This document shows positions 9,969 to 20,200 of a DNA stretch of 31,240 nt, piece by piece. Numbering within the stretch: the stretch's first letter is position 1; the number at the start of each line of letters is the position of its first letter. Made by a program: the position numbers and the translations under genes. Origin of the DNA: a virus; IMG/VR virus record IMGVR_UViG_3300030390_001700, positions 19,609-50,848 of that record; one strand, 5' to 3'. Under the pieces are notes generated by a model that did not search any database, had not been told where the DNA came from, and was given only the letters and a program-made list of their open reading frames with translations.

Positions 9969-11264
9969 ATGAATACAATAAACAACATAGTTATAGACCT
10001 AAGCCCAATGCGTTCAGCTTCTGAAACCAAACAGTTTACAGTAGTTGGAGATCCTGGTTCTGTGTTTAGTATGGTTGTTACTAATGAAGATAATCATTTT
10101 TATAATTTCTCGGAAGAATTAGATAAAAACGGTCAACTTAAAACAGCTTTAGCTTTTACAGCTACACCGGTAAGTTTACAAGCAAAAACAATAGATGAAA
10201 CCGGTCTTTACACTGGCTCTATAAAATTTCCTAGTATAACCGATGATGATGAGTATGTTATAATTTTATCCGCTGATTCTGCTAGCGATACTTTTTTAGA
10301 TACAACTTTATCTAGTAACAATGTATATATTTTACCAAAAATACATAAGTATGTTGATACAACTGTAACTTTTTCTTTAGTGTCTAGTAGTGCCAACAGT
10401 ACTTACAACACATACCCAAGCAATGTAACCGCTGTAGGTGTTAGTTCGTCTGTTTCTGGAGCTGTAATAACACCAACAACTAAATCAATATCTTTTAATG
10501 TTACTTTAGGTTCTAGCAATTTTGTAATAGCTAGACAGCCTTTAGTTACAGATTTTCAATTTGAAACAACACGTGTTACTAGATCTTCTAGTGACAGTAC
10601 AGGTGAAACAACATATATTGAATTAGACGACATAACTGGTTTGTCATCTCGTATGATTGTTAGAGGTAGTGGTATAGCTAACGCTTCTATTATAAGGCAA
10701 GTAATACCAGGTTATAAAGACTATAATAAATCTTCTGACTTAGAAGATGTGTACGTAGTACCAAAAGCAATTTTTACAAACGATCAAGGAGAACAGTCAT
10801 TAACAGATAGTTCTGGTGGTACAATTTTAATTAGTAATGCCTCAAGTTGGAGTAACAACCTTACATTAACGTTTCAAGGTAGCGTTACAAACATAGAAGA
10901 CTTTAATAGTACTGTGTGTGAAATAAACAACTTAGCCCTTAAAATAGACCCTGTAGTTACAACAACAGATGCTGCGGTTTCTAATAGCACTACAATACCA
11001 ATTACTAGTACAAACGGTATTAAAGCTGCAGAAGGAACTACAATATCTGGCATTGGAGTTGTTGGTACGCCTCACGTAGATGCGGTCAGTAATGGTGTAA
11101 ACGTAACAGCTAGCTCTGCACAGACAATAGAAAATGGTCAAACAATAACTTTTACTGGTAGTAGTAGATCAGCAACAATAACTGCCGATGTTAAAGTTAT
11201 AGAGTATGGAACAGATAACATAACATTAACTTTAGCTTTAGATAATATTTTAACAGTAGTATAA
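9969..11264 (+). CDS. Beta-rich virion structural protein
   Basis: A 431-residue Ser/Thr/Val-rich protein with almost no predicted helix and no signal peptide. It contains at least two divergent copies of a G-x-G-I module: TGLSSRMIVRGSGIANASII (about 222-241) and NGIKAAEGTTISGIGVVGTP (about 351-370), followed by strand-forming stretches such as TIENGQTITFTGSS. The same module type occurs in the 480-residue connector protein. The stop is one base from the next start (TAATATG), indicating coupled translation. Position between nozzle and ejection genes suggests a tail component; the exact role is unknown. Confidence 0.7.
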   Translation: MNTINNIVIDLSPMRSASETKQFTVVGDPGSVFSMVVTNEDNHFYNFSEELDKNGQLKTALAFTATPVSLQAKTIDETGLYTGSIKFPSITDDDEYVIILSADSASDTFLDTTLSSNNVYILPKIHKYVDTTVTFSLVSSSANSTYNTYPSNVTAVGVSSSVSGAVITPTTKSISFNVTLGSSNFVIARQPLVTDFQFETTRVTRSSSDSTGETTYIELDDITGLSSRMIVRGSGIANASIIRQVIPGYKDYNKSSDLEDVYVVPKAIFTNDQGEQSLTDSSGGTILISNASSWSNNLTLTFQGSVTNIEDFNSTVCEINNLALKIDPVVTTTDAAVSNSTTIPITSTNGIKAAEGTTISGIGVVGTPHVDAVSNGVNVTASSAQTIENGQTITFTGSSRSATITADVKVIEYGTDNITLTLALDNILTVV

Positions 11265-11265
11265 T

Positions 11266-11631
11266 ATGCAGATAACATTAACATTTAACAAGCCTTTAAA
11301 TAACTCAATATCAGTTGGTGACACCGCTTGGTACGTGCCAGTTGCTGTAGGTGGTGGTTACAACACTGCTACTGCTAACTCAGTGCAACTTCTTGGCACA
11401 ATTATTTCTGTTAGTGACCAATATTTAAGACCAAAACTTATAGTTAGCAATAATACAATGAGTGTAGCACCAACAATAAACTCTTCTACTTTTATTATGT
11501 TTCAAAAAAATAATAAAGCTAATTTAACTAGTTTAAAAGGTTATTATGCAGAAGCTACACTTGAAAATAACTCAAAAGAAAAGGCAGAGTTATTTGCGGT
11601 TAGCTCTGAGATCGTACAAAGTAGTAAATAA
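11266..11631 (+). CDS. Small tail structural protein, function unknown
   Basis: A 121-residue beta-rich protein. Its C-terminus (LKGYYAEATLENNSKEKAEL, then FAVSSEIVQSSK) is of a type I associate with small virion proteins of marine phages, where a GYYA...K(A/)ELF..SSE motif closes the chain. There is no signal peptide or membrane segment. It is tightly coupled to the 431-residue gene upstream, with a one-base gap. It is followed by a 54-base gap, the longest in this part, that marks the switch from tail to ejection-protein genes. Function is inferred from position only. Confidence 0.65.
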   Translation: MQITLTFNKPLNNSISVGDTAWYVPVAVGGGYNTATANSVQLLGTIISVSDQYLRPKLIVSNNTMSVAPTINSSTFIMFQKNNKANLTSLKGYYAEATLENNSKEKAELFAVSSEIVQSSK

Positions 11632-11685
11632 TGCATAAAAAGTGTAATTATAAATAAATGAACATGAATTTAAAAACAAAGTATT

Positions 11686-12693
11686 ATGCCGGTAGGTAAA
11701 AAGAAAAGTCCAGCTAGGTTTATAGGTGCTGTATCACTTGGTTTAGGTGTGATACAAGGTGCTACGTCTATTATTGGTGGTATACAAGAAAAGAAAAGAC
11801 TTAGAAAAGAAAACGAAAAAGCTCAGAAACAATATGAAGGTTTTAGAGATGATATTAATAAGTTAAAAATAACTAATCCTTATAAAAACTTAAATACTAG
11901 TTTTGAAAACACGTATGAAGACATGACTGTTAATCAAAAGCAGGCTCAGTTTCAAGCTAGACAAGGACAACAAGCAAGGGCAAACATGTTACAAAACTTA
12001 CAAGGTGCTGCTGGTGCTAGTGGTATTGCTGGTTTAGCTCAATCAATAGCAAATCAACAACAACAACAAACCGCTCAAATATCTGCAAACATAGGACAAC
12101 AAGAGTCTAGAAACCAATTATACCAAGCTAGAGGTGCAGACAGTGTTCAAAGAATGGAGCAAAACGCTAGACAAACAATAATGGGTGGTGAATATACAAG
12201 ACAGCAAAATGAAAACCAAAGACAGCTAAACTTAATGGAGTTAAAATCTGGTAGACAACAAGCTAAAAGAGAGTTTAGAACTTCTATGCAAGGTGCAAAC
12301 CAACAAATGTTAGGTGGTGTAGGTGATATAGTAGGTGCTGGACTACAAGGTTTTGCTTCCGGTGGTGGTTTTAGTAAAGATGGTTTTAAAATGGACACGT
12401 TTTTAGGTAGAGATAGTGTCAATACTTTTGGAGATGTAACTGAAATACTTAGTGATGGATCTAAATCAATCACTGGTGCTGGAGGACCAGTAGGAGATGT
12501 TGAAAAAGCAAAGTCTGTGTTTGACGGTATGCAAGCAGTGTCACCTTCTAGCTCAATAGATAGTCAAAAAAATATGCAACAACGAGCAAACCAACTACCA
12601 TCAGATCCAAATGATCCTTACTATCAGTCTGATGAATATTTTAATTCATTAGATCAAGGAATTATTCCTGTTAATATGAGCGGGAAATATTAA
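11686..12693 (+). CDS. T7 gp14-like internal virion (ejection) protein
   Basis: A 335-residue protein. A basic N-terminus (PVGKKKSPAR) precedes a glycine-rich hydrophobic segment, FIGAVSLGLGVIQGATSIIG, at residues 12-31. A charged helix (EKKRLRKENEKAQKQYEGF) and a long Gln/Ala-rich coiled-coil stretch follow to about 200. A second hydrophobic glycine-rich segment (LGGVGDIVGAGLQGFASGGG) lies near 206-226, and the C-terminus is Ser/Asp/Pro-rich and looks unstructured. This layout (membrane-active N-terminus, then Gln-rich helix) and its place first in a short-long-giant gene trio match the T7 gp14 ejectosome subunit that forms a pore in the outer membrane. Homology is not demonstrated; the role is inferred from architecture and order. 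Confidence 0.65.
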   Translation: MPVGKKKSPARFIGAVSLGLGVIQGATSIIGGIQEKKRLRKENEKAQKQYEGFRDDINKLKITNPYKNLNTSFENTYEDMTVNQKQAQFQARQGQQARANMLQNLQGAAGASGIAGLAQSIANQQQQQTAQISANIGQQESRNQLYQARGADSVQRMEQNARQTIMGGEYTRQQNENQRQLNLMELKSGRQQAKREFRTSMQGANQQMLGGVGDIVGAGLQGFASGGGFSKDGFKMDTFLGRDSVNTFGDVTEILSDGSKSITGAGGPVGDVEKAKSVFDGMQAVSPSSSIDSQKNMQQRANQLPSDPNDPYYQSDEYFNSLDQGIIPVNMSGKY

Positions 12694-12705
12694 AAAAATA
12701 ATAAT

Positions 12706-14205
12706 ATGGCAATAGATTTTTACGAATTAGGAAGGAAAACAGGAGCTAAGACAGCTGAAGGTCAAAAAAGTAATTTTGAAGCTTTGACTGGTGGGTTGGT
12801 TAATACTGTTGACAGCATGATAAAAGCTAGTCAGCTTAAAACAGCAGCGTTGCAAGCAGCAATGCCTCAAGGTATAGCTATAGATAAAGTTCCAGAAGAA
12901 CTAAGGGCTCAAGCAACTGAGTTTTTAACTGCAAACAAAAAAGCATATACAGATGCTAGTAAAGTTCTTGCTTCAGGTATAAATCCACAAAGTCAAAGAT
13001 ATAGAAATGCTATTGAAACTATAAACGGCGTTAACACTAAGTTTGAAAACTTAAGCACATCTTTAGAAGGTGTTGCGTTAAAAAGAAAAGCTGCACTAGA
13101 TGATCCTGATGGTTACTCACCAAGCACAAGCAAAGAAGATAGACTTACTTGGGGTAATTTAAGTAATGGCGATTTATATTCTAACATGACGTTTAATGAT
13201 GATGGAACAGTGAACTACACTAACAGTAAAGGCGAGTCTAAGTCTTTTGCTGATTTTAATGTCACACCTCAAAGCTTTGAAGGTCAAAACACTTTCTTAG
13301 CGTTAAATGATAAATTTACTAGCGCAAAATACTCTGGCAAGTCTAATCAATGGAGTATGCATGCTGGTGAAGCAGAGGTTACCGTAAATGCTTTGTTCCA
13401 AAAATTAAAACCAGCAGGGCAAAAAGACATGATGATGGGTGATATTGATTACTTAGAAAAAACTACAGGATTTAAATCTGGAACAGATGAGTATGAAAAT
13501 GCTATTAATGGTATATTAGAAAATCCTAATGATGCCATCGCTGGTTACAAGCAGCATATGTTAAAAACTCTTGAAAACAATTATAATAAACAAACAGGGC
13601 CTAAAGGTAAAGAAGAGGGCAAAGGTGCTGGCGGTTTTACAGGTAGCCAACTTCCTGGACAAGGTTATGTTTCTGCTGAAACAAAAGCAGAGAATAGACT
13701 TAAAATAGATAACAGATCAACTTATGGAGACTACGATGGTTATTACGGTAACTACACGTATAGACCAGACACTGATGATTACACAATTGGTGAAGGTGAT
13801 GATATGGAAGTATTAACGCCATTTGAAGTTTCTAAAAGAGAAGGTGTTGCTAGACCTAACGAGACTGCAAAAGGTTTCAAACAAGTTAGTAAACCTAAAG
13901 TTTTATTTGGAACTGACGAAACGTTTTTCCAACAGACAGAAGAAGAGTTTATAACTAAGTTAGAGCAAAACTATGATATGAGTAGTTATATTGTTGGTGA
14001 GTCTCCGGATGGTATTTTACCAGGTATTTTTACAGACGACCCTTATGAAAGAGTTACAATATCAGATGCGGATGGGAATGCTCTTTTTAGTTTTAGAACT
14101 GATATTGATAATCCCGCTAAAAGAGTTGCTGAAGCAAAAAGATTTAAAAAATGGCTTGAAGACAATAATATTGAACCTAAGTCTACAATGCCTCTTCCAG
14201 CATAA
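12706..14205 (+). CDS. Second ejection-block protein (T7 gp15 position)
   Basis: A 499-residue soluble protein. The first 130 residues are helical and Ala/Lys-rich (FYELGRKTGAKTAEG, SMIKASQLKTAALQAAMPQG). Residues 150-340 are mixed and end in a Gly/Lys linker (KQTGPKGKEEGKGAGGFTGS). A Tyr/Gly/Asp patch (YGDYDGYYGNYTYRPD) and an acidic C-terminal domain follow. No catalytic motif is evident. It sits between the gp14-like and giant polyvalent genes, the place held by gp15 in T7-type ejectosomes, though it is shorter than T7 gp15. I do not recognise a family; a packaged internal protein is the best inference. The ATG follows AAAAAAATAATA with no Shine-Dalgarno. Confidence 0.6.
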   Translation: MAIDFYELGRKTGAKTAEGQKSNFEALTGGLVNTVDSMIKASQLKTAALQAAMPQGIAIDKVPEELRAQATEFLTANKKAYTDASKVLASGINPQSQRYRNAIETINGVNTKFENLSTSLEGVALKRKAALDDPDGYSPSTSKEDRLTWGNLSNGDLYSNMTFNDDGTVNYTNSKGESKSFADFNVTPQSFEGQNTFLALNDKFTSAKYSGKSNQWSMHAGEAEVTVNALFQKLKPAGQKDMMMGDIDYLEKTTGFKSGTDEYENAINGILENPNDAIAGYKQHMLKTLENNYNKQTGPKGKEEGKGAGGFTGSQLPGQGYVSAETKAENRLKIDNRSTYGDYDGYYGNYTYRPDTDDYTIGEGDDMEVLTPFEVSKREGVARPNETAKGFKQVSKPKVLFGTDETFFQQTEEEFITKLEQNYDMSSYIVGESPDGILPGIFTDDPYERVTISDADGNALFSFRTDIDNPAKRVAEAKRFKKWLEDNNIEPKSTMPLPA

Positions 14206-14219
14206 TAAAAATTTAATAA

Positions 14220-17200
14220 ATGCCTAATTACACTGTAGATAATAAAACTTTTACTGAAAAACAAGTTGTAGATCAAGCTGCTAAGCTAGGTGTTACTGTT
14301 GAAGCTTATCTAGCTAATACTGGTTTAAAACTTGAATTAGCTGAAGCAAATCAACAAGAACTACCAGAAGATAAAGGTTGGTTTGAAGACATGCTAACCG
14401 CAATTAGAGGTGGTAGTGCCGCTGGTGGTAGCGTAGGTGAGGCTTTTGACGTGTATAGACAAGGACGAGATATATCAGAGAAAGACTTACAAAACTTTAT
14501 TGAAGCCGCTAAAGCTATAGAAAATAACCCAGAAACTAACGAAGCTGCATCTTGGAGAAAAGATACAAAAAAACATGGTGGTGGTGCTTTAGGTGGATTT
14601 ATGAGTTTGTTAGAAAACCCTGGTTACTTTCCACAGTTTATAGCATCTTCTTTATCTACAATGGCTACTTCATTATTTGACTCAGAAGAAGTTGCTGCTT
14701 CAACAGCGGCTGGAGCTGGAGTTGGTGCTGCGGCAGGATCTACTACCGCTGCTTTAGCTGCTTCAATTGGTGGTCCAATTGGTACTGTTTTAGGTTATAT
14801 TGGTGGGGCTGGAGCTGGGGCTGTAGGTGGTGGTATGGCTGGTTTAGTTGGAGCTATGGAAACTGGATTAACTTTAACAGATTTATTAAGAGACGAACTA
14901 GGAGATAAAGAGTTTAATCAAAAAAATATTAGAGCTTTGTTAAACGACAAAGATGTAATGGACAGAGTTAAGTCTAGGTCTTTGGCTAGAGGACTTACTA
15001 TTGGCGCTGTAGAAGGTTTAACGTTTGGTTTGTCTAGAGGAATTGGTGGTAAAATTCTTGCAAGCGCAGCAACTAAAGGTGCTATTGGCTTATCAAAATC
15101 TGGTTTAAAAACAGGTGCTAGGGTTGCGGCAGCAACAACAGCTATAGAGTCGGTTGGTGGTGGTGGTGGTGAAGCTTTAGGTATGTTAGCAGCTGGTCAA
15201 GAGCTAGTAGGTGAAGAAATATTTTTAGAAGCAATAGGTGAAGCTAAAGGTGTTTTTAACACTTCTGATTTTGTTAGATCTGCATTAACTAAAAGATCTT
15301 ACAAGTTAAATAAAGAAAAAGTAAGCGCTGATAAAATAAGAGAAATTATAGAGAACCCAAATACATCTAATGCTGATTTAGCTAAGATGAATATAGAGGT
15401 AACTGGAGATAATACTTTTGATGATTTTGTAAAACGAAAACAAAACAATGCCGCTATAGACACTCAAATAGACGCAAGAATTACTGACAAAGCTGATAGA
15501 AAAAAATTAGTTGAATTAGAGCTTAAAAGAAGAAAAGCACAAGCCGATGTTAAAAAAGATGGTGCGTTTGAAGTTGTAGATGCTGCGGCAAATTTATTAG
15601 AAGTTGAATTAGAAATTAAAGCTCTTTTAAACAAATACGAAGGTGCGGTTGGTTTTGGTGAAACAACAGAAGCTAAAAACGTTGCTAAAACTATAAGAGA
15701 TATTTCGCTTAGTAAAACTATTGAGTTTTTGCAAAAAAATAAAAAGTTTGTAGGTAAAGATGTTGTTATTGCAGATAACGATGTTGATGCAAAAATTGCT
15801 TATGACAAAGCTGTTGAAGAGTACAACGCTAAAATAGATAGTGGAGAAATTAAAGGTAAAAAAATTGTTGAAGAATACTCTTCTACAGACGGTTTTATTT
15901 TAGGTGATGTTATTGTTATAAATAAAGATGTTGCTGGTAAAACAGGAGCAATAAACGTAGGTGCACACGAGCTATTACACGGTATAGTAGGCAAGCACAT
16001 GAAGAATTTAGACGCTGCGGGTAAAATAAAGTTAGGAAAAAGCTTTATGAACACTTTAACAAAAGAACAAGGTATTGCTGTTAGAAAAAGATTAAAATTA
16101 TACGGGCTAGAAGGTGATGCTGTTTTTGCTTCAGAAGAAATATTTACTGCTTTTTCAGATGCTATTACAAAAGGTGAAATTACTTTTGACGAAGGTGTTT
16201 TTAGTAAGTTAAAAAACATTATACAAGAAATACTTAGAAAAGTTGGTTATAAAAAAGAGTTTGAAAACGGTAGACAAGTTTATAATTTTTTAAAAGACTA
16301 TCAAAAAAGCGTTGAATCTGGTGGAGAGATAAGCTCAAGAGCTAAATCACTAGCTGGTGGTGGTACATACGCTATGGGTAGTCAAGAATCAAGATCAACA
16401 CCACTTGAAGCTATAAATAGCCTTTTACCAGGTAAAATTACAACGCAAGAAGATTACTACAAAGTACTTAATGACCCTAGAATAGCTAGCAAGGCTGGTG
16501 TTGAAAGAGTTTTAGACAACAGAGGAAAATTAGCGCCTGTTATAGAAGCTTATATAGTAAGCAAATCTACAAACTCTGATATGGCTGCGGAAAACATAAA
16601 ATCTGTTAAAAAAAGATTAGCTAACTTTGATCCAGCAGAAAAAAGAGCAGACGGCTCAACTGTTGGGCAAGAAGGTTTTGGTGAGTTTATATTTGCTAAT
16701 GCTAAATTTGGTAAGTTAGATGCTGCTAAAAATTTAGCTGTTAAAGCTGAAAAAACAAAAAGAGAAACAAGCATAGATACTGACGAGGCTAAGGAACTAG
16801 CAGAAACGTCTACATCTACAATAGAAGTAGAGGACAAAACAAAAGCAAGAGACTTAAAAGATTTTAACATTGAAATAGAGGACGGTCTTGTTGACGCTGA
16901 AATTATTGCTGAGGTTGAAGCTTTGTTACAAAAAAACCCAGATGATATTCAGCTTCAAATGGAAAAGTTAATATTAGGCCCTTTACGTAAGTCACTTAAC
17001 AATGTTTTTGGTAAAATAGGTAAAAGCAAAAAAACAGGCAAGGTTGAACCGTCACCTGAGTATGAAAGTCAGATTAGAAACGAATACCCCGAAATAGTTC
17101 AGAGTTTAGGTATAGAAACGATAAGAACAGCATACAAACCTTGGTTTGAAAGAAAAAAAGTACGTACAGAAAAATATAAAGGTGTTAGTCCTAGAACAGG

Positions 17201-20200
17201 TAAACCAACAAACTACGTGAAAGATGTTTTTGAAAACAAAACTAATAAACGTGAGTATATAAGATGGTTTTTAGAAGGTAAACCTGGTGTTTTAACAGAA
17301 AGAAGAACTGCTTTAATAAGACGTATAGCTAGAAGAAAAGCAAAAATAGCTATAGATAATTATATTGAAGCTAACTCTAAAGATCTAGGTAAAGTTGCTG
17401 AAGCTAAATTAAGAATTTTATCAAGAGCAATTGAAGATGTTCAAGTTGAAAAGAAAAGCTTTGACTCTGTTAAGTATAGCAAAGGATTTGAGCAAGAGTT
17501 TAATATGTTGTTTAGGAAATTAGAGCAACGTAAAAAAGGCGGTACTTGGCATTTTAAAAAAGAATTTGAGAAAGAAGCTATAGAAAGAGGATTAGTTGAC
17601 AGTAAAGGAAAAATAAAATCATTTCCTAACAAAGGCATAATCTACGAGCAAGCTTTTGCTGATTACTTTGTTAAAATGGCAAAAAGATTAAATATTAAAG
17701 GCTTCAAGGTAGAATCTTTTATGGCAAGTGAAAAAGGTGGTATGGCTGATTTTATTATGAGCTTTTTTGGTGACGTTGAAAATCATGAAATAAAAGCCTC
17801 AATGACTGCTTTTATGGGTAGCGTTTCTATCTCAAACTTTATTAACGGAAAACTAGAATTTGCAACAGATGTTCATAATGAAATGTTGAACGATCCTAAT
17901 TTTGACATGGATAAGTTTCAAAAAGGTTATATGAAATCAATAGACTTTGCAAACAAGCGTATTAGAGAGTTAAACTTAACAAGAGATAAAGATAAACAAT
18001 ACGCTGAAATAGATCCAAATGTTACTAGTGGTAAACCTCAATTTTTTCCAAAAGAAGTTTATAATGACAAAGACTTTCCTGTAAAAGTTTTTTATGTACT
18101 TGATGGAGATGCTAGCGTTATAGCAAGACACTATAAAGGTAAGGGTGTTAACTCAATTAGCTTTGTCAACACTGGAATAGATGGTGCTGGAGAGATGTCA
18201 TTTCGACTTAACGATGATTCTTTGTTAGAGCTTGAAATGCTAGACGCTGAAACAGTTACTAATTTTACTTTTAGAAACGGTGGAACTAAAATAGTTAATG
18301 GTGAAGAAATGATAGCTGTAAGTCTTGGTGTTCAGTTTAAAATAAAAAAGCTTAACAACAATACTAAAAACGCAATAGACATAACAGATGATGTAGGCTT
18401 TAAAAAAGCTGCAGCTAGACATATTTTTTCTAAATCACCTAAAGCTACACAAGCTTTAAGTAGCGCTGTTAACAATTCAAGGTCTGCTAACAACCCTACA
18501 AAAGGTATTACTATATTAGATTTTGATGACACACTGGCTACAAGTAAATCTTTAATTAGATACACAACTTTAGAAGGTGAAAAAGGAACATTAACACCAG
18601 AGCAGTACGCTAGTACATACCAAGACTTATTAGGTTTAGGATATAAATTTGATTTTTCAGAGTTTAATAAAGTTGTAGATGGTAAAATTGCACCGTTGTT
18701 TCAAAAAGCTTTAAAACTACAAAGTAAGTTTGGTTCTAAAAGTATGTTTGTTTTAACAGCTAGACCTGCCGAATCTGCTCCAGCTATATTTGCTTTCATA
18801 AAAGCTAATGGTTTAAACATACCTTTAGAAAACATAACAGGTTTAGCTAACTCTACATCTGAAGCTAAAGCATTGTGGGTTGCAGAAAAAGTTGGTGAAG
18901 GTTTTAACGATTTTTATTTTGCTGATGATGCATTGCAAAACGTGCAAGCAGTAGATAACATGTTAAATCAATTTGATGTTAAACGTAAGGTACAGCAAGC
19001 TAAAGTTAAGTTTAGTAAATCAACAATGAATGATAGATTTAACGATATACTTGAAAATCTTACAGGCATTGACTCTAACAAAAGATTTGATTTTATAAAA
19101 GGTAGAAAGCGTGGGCAAGGCAAAGGTAAGTTCAGGTTTTTTATACCACCATCACATGAAGACTTTGTAGGTTTGCTTTACAATTTTATGGGTAAAGGTA
19201 AATTAGGTGATGCTCACAGAGATTTTTTAGAAAAATTTTTAGTTAGACCTTTAAATAGAGCTAATAAAGAATATGACACAGCTAGGCAATCTGTGGCTAC
19301 GGATTATAAAAACTTGAACAAGCAAATGCCTGATGTTAAGAAAATGCTTATAAAGAAAACACCTGATGGCGACTTTACATATCAAGACGCTATAAGAGTT
19401 TACTTGTGGGACAAGCATGGTTATAATATACCTGGTTTAAGCCCTGTTGATCAAAAAAGCTTAGTTGAATTAGTTAACTCTGACCCAAGTTTAAAAAGTT
19501 ATGCTGAAAATGTAAACATAATATCTAAACAAAAAAAATATGTTGATCCTACAGATGGTTGGGATAGTGGAGATATACGTATGGATTTAGACGATGCTAC
19601 AGGTAGAATTGGTAGGGCTGAGTTTTTTGCAGAGTTTAGTGAAAACGCTGATATAATATTTTCTAAAGAAAATTTAAACAAAATAGAGGCTGGTTATGGT
19701 AAAGGTGTTAGAGAAGCTTTAGAAGATATGCTTTACAGAATTAAAACTGGTAGAAACAAACCTACTGGTCAAAGTGGTATGGTAAATACACTTATGAACT
19801 GGCTAAACGGCTCTGTTGGTTCTGTTATGTTTTTTAACATGAGATCTGCTTTGTTACAGCAAATGTCTATAGTAAATTATATAAACTTTGCTGATAACAA
19901 TATATTTGCTGTTGCTAAAGCTTTTGCTAATCAAAAACAATACTGGGCTGATTGGGCATTTATATTTAACTCTGACATGCTTAAGCAAAGAAGAGGTGGT
20001 ATTATGACAGACGTAAACGGTGCTGAACTTGCCGCTGATATGCGTAAATCTAAAAGTCCTCACAGATTTTTAATATCTAAACTATTAGAGCTAGGTTTTT
20101 TACCTACACAGATCGGTGATAACATTGCAATTGCAACTGGTGGTGCTTCTTATTACAGAAATAGAGTTAATACATATTTAAGACAAGGTTTAAGCAAGGC

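Noticed and set aside
11631-11657. Eight-codon frame (MHKKCNYK) starting at the stop of the 121-residue gene
   Set aside because: Too short, no motif; the 54-base gap otherwise shows no hairpin or promoter match.
13991-14227. 78-residue plus-strand frame across the end of the 499-residue gene
   Set aside because: Leu/Met-rich out-of-frame shadow that overlaps the true start of the giant gene.
15800-16219. 139-residue frame on the minus strand
   Set aside because: It lies wholly inside the giant ejection gene, has Ser/Leu/Phe-rich shadow composition and no leader or domain; an antisense shadow of AT-rich coding DNA.
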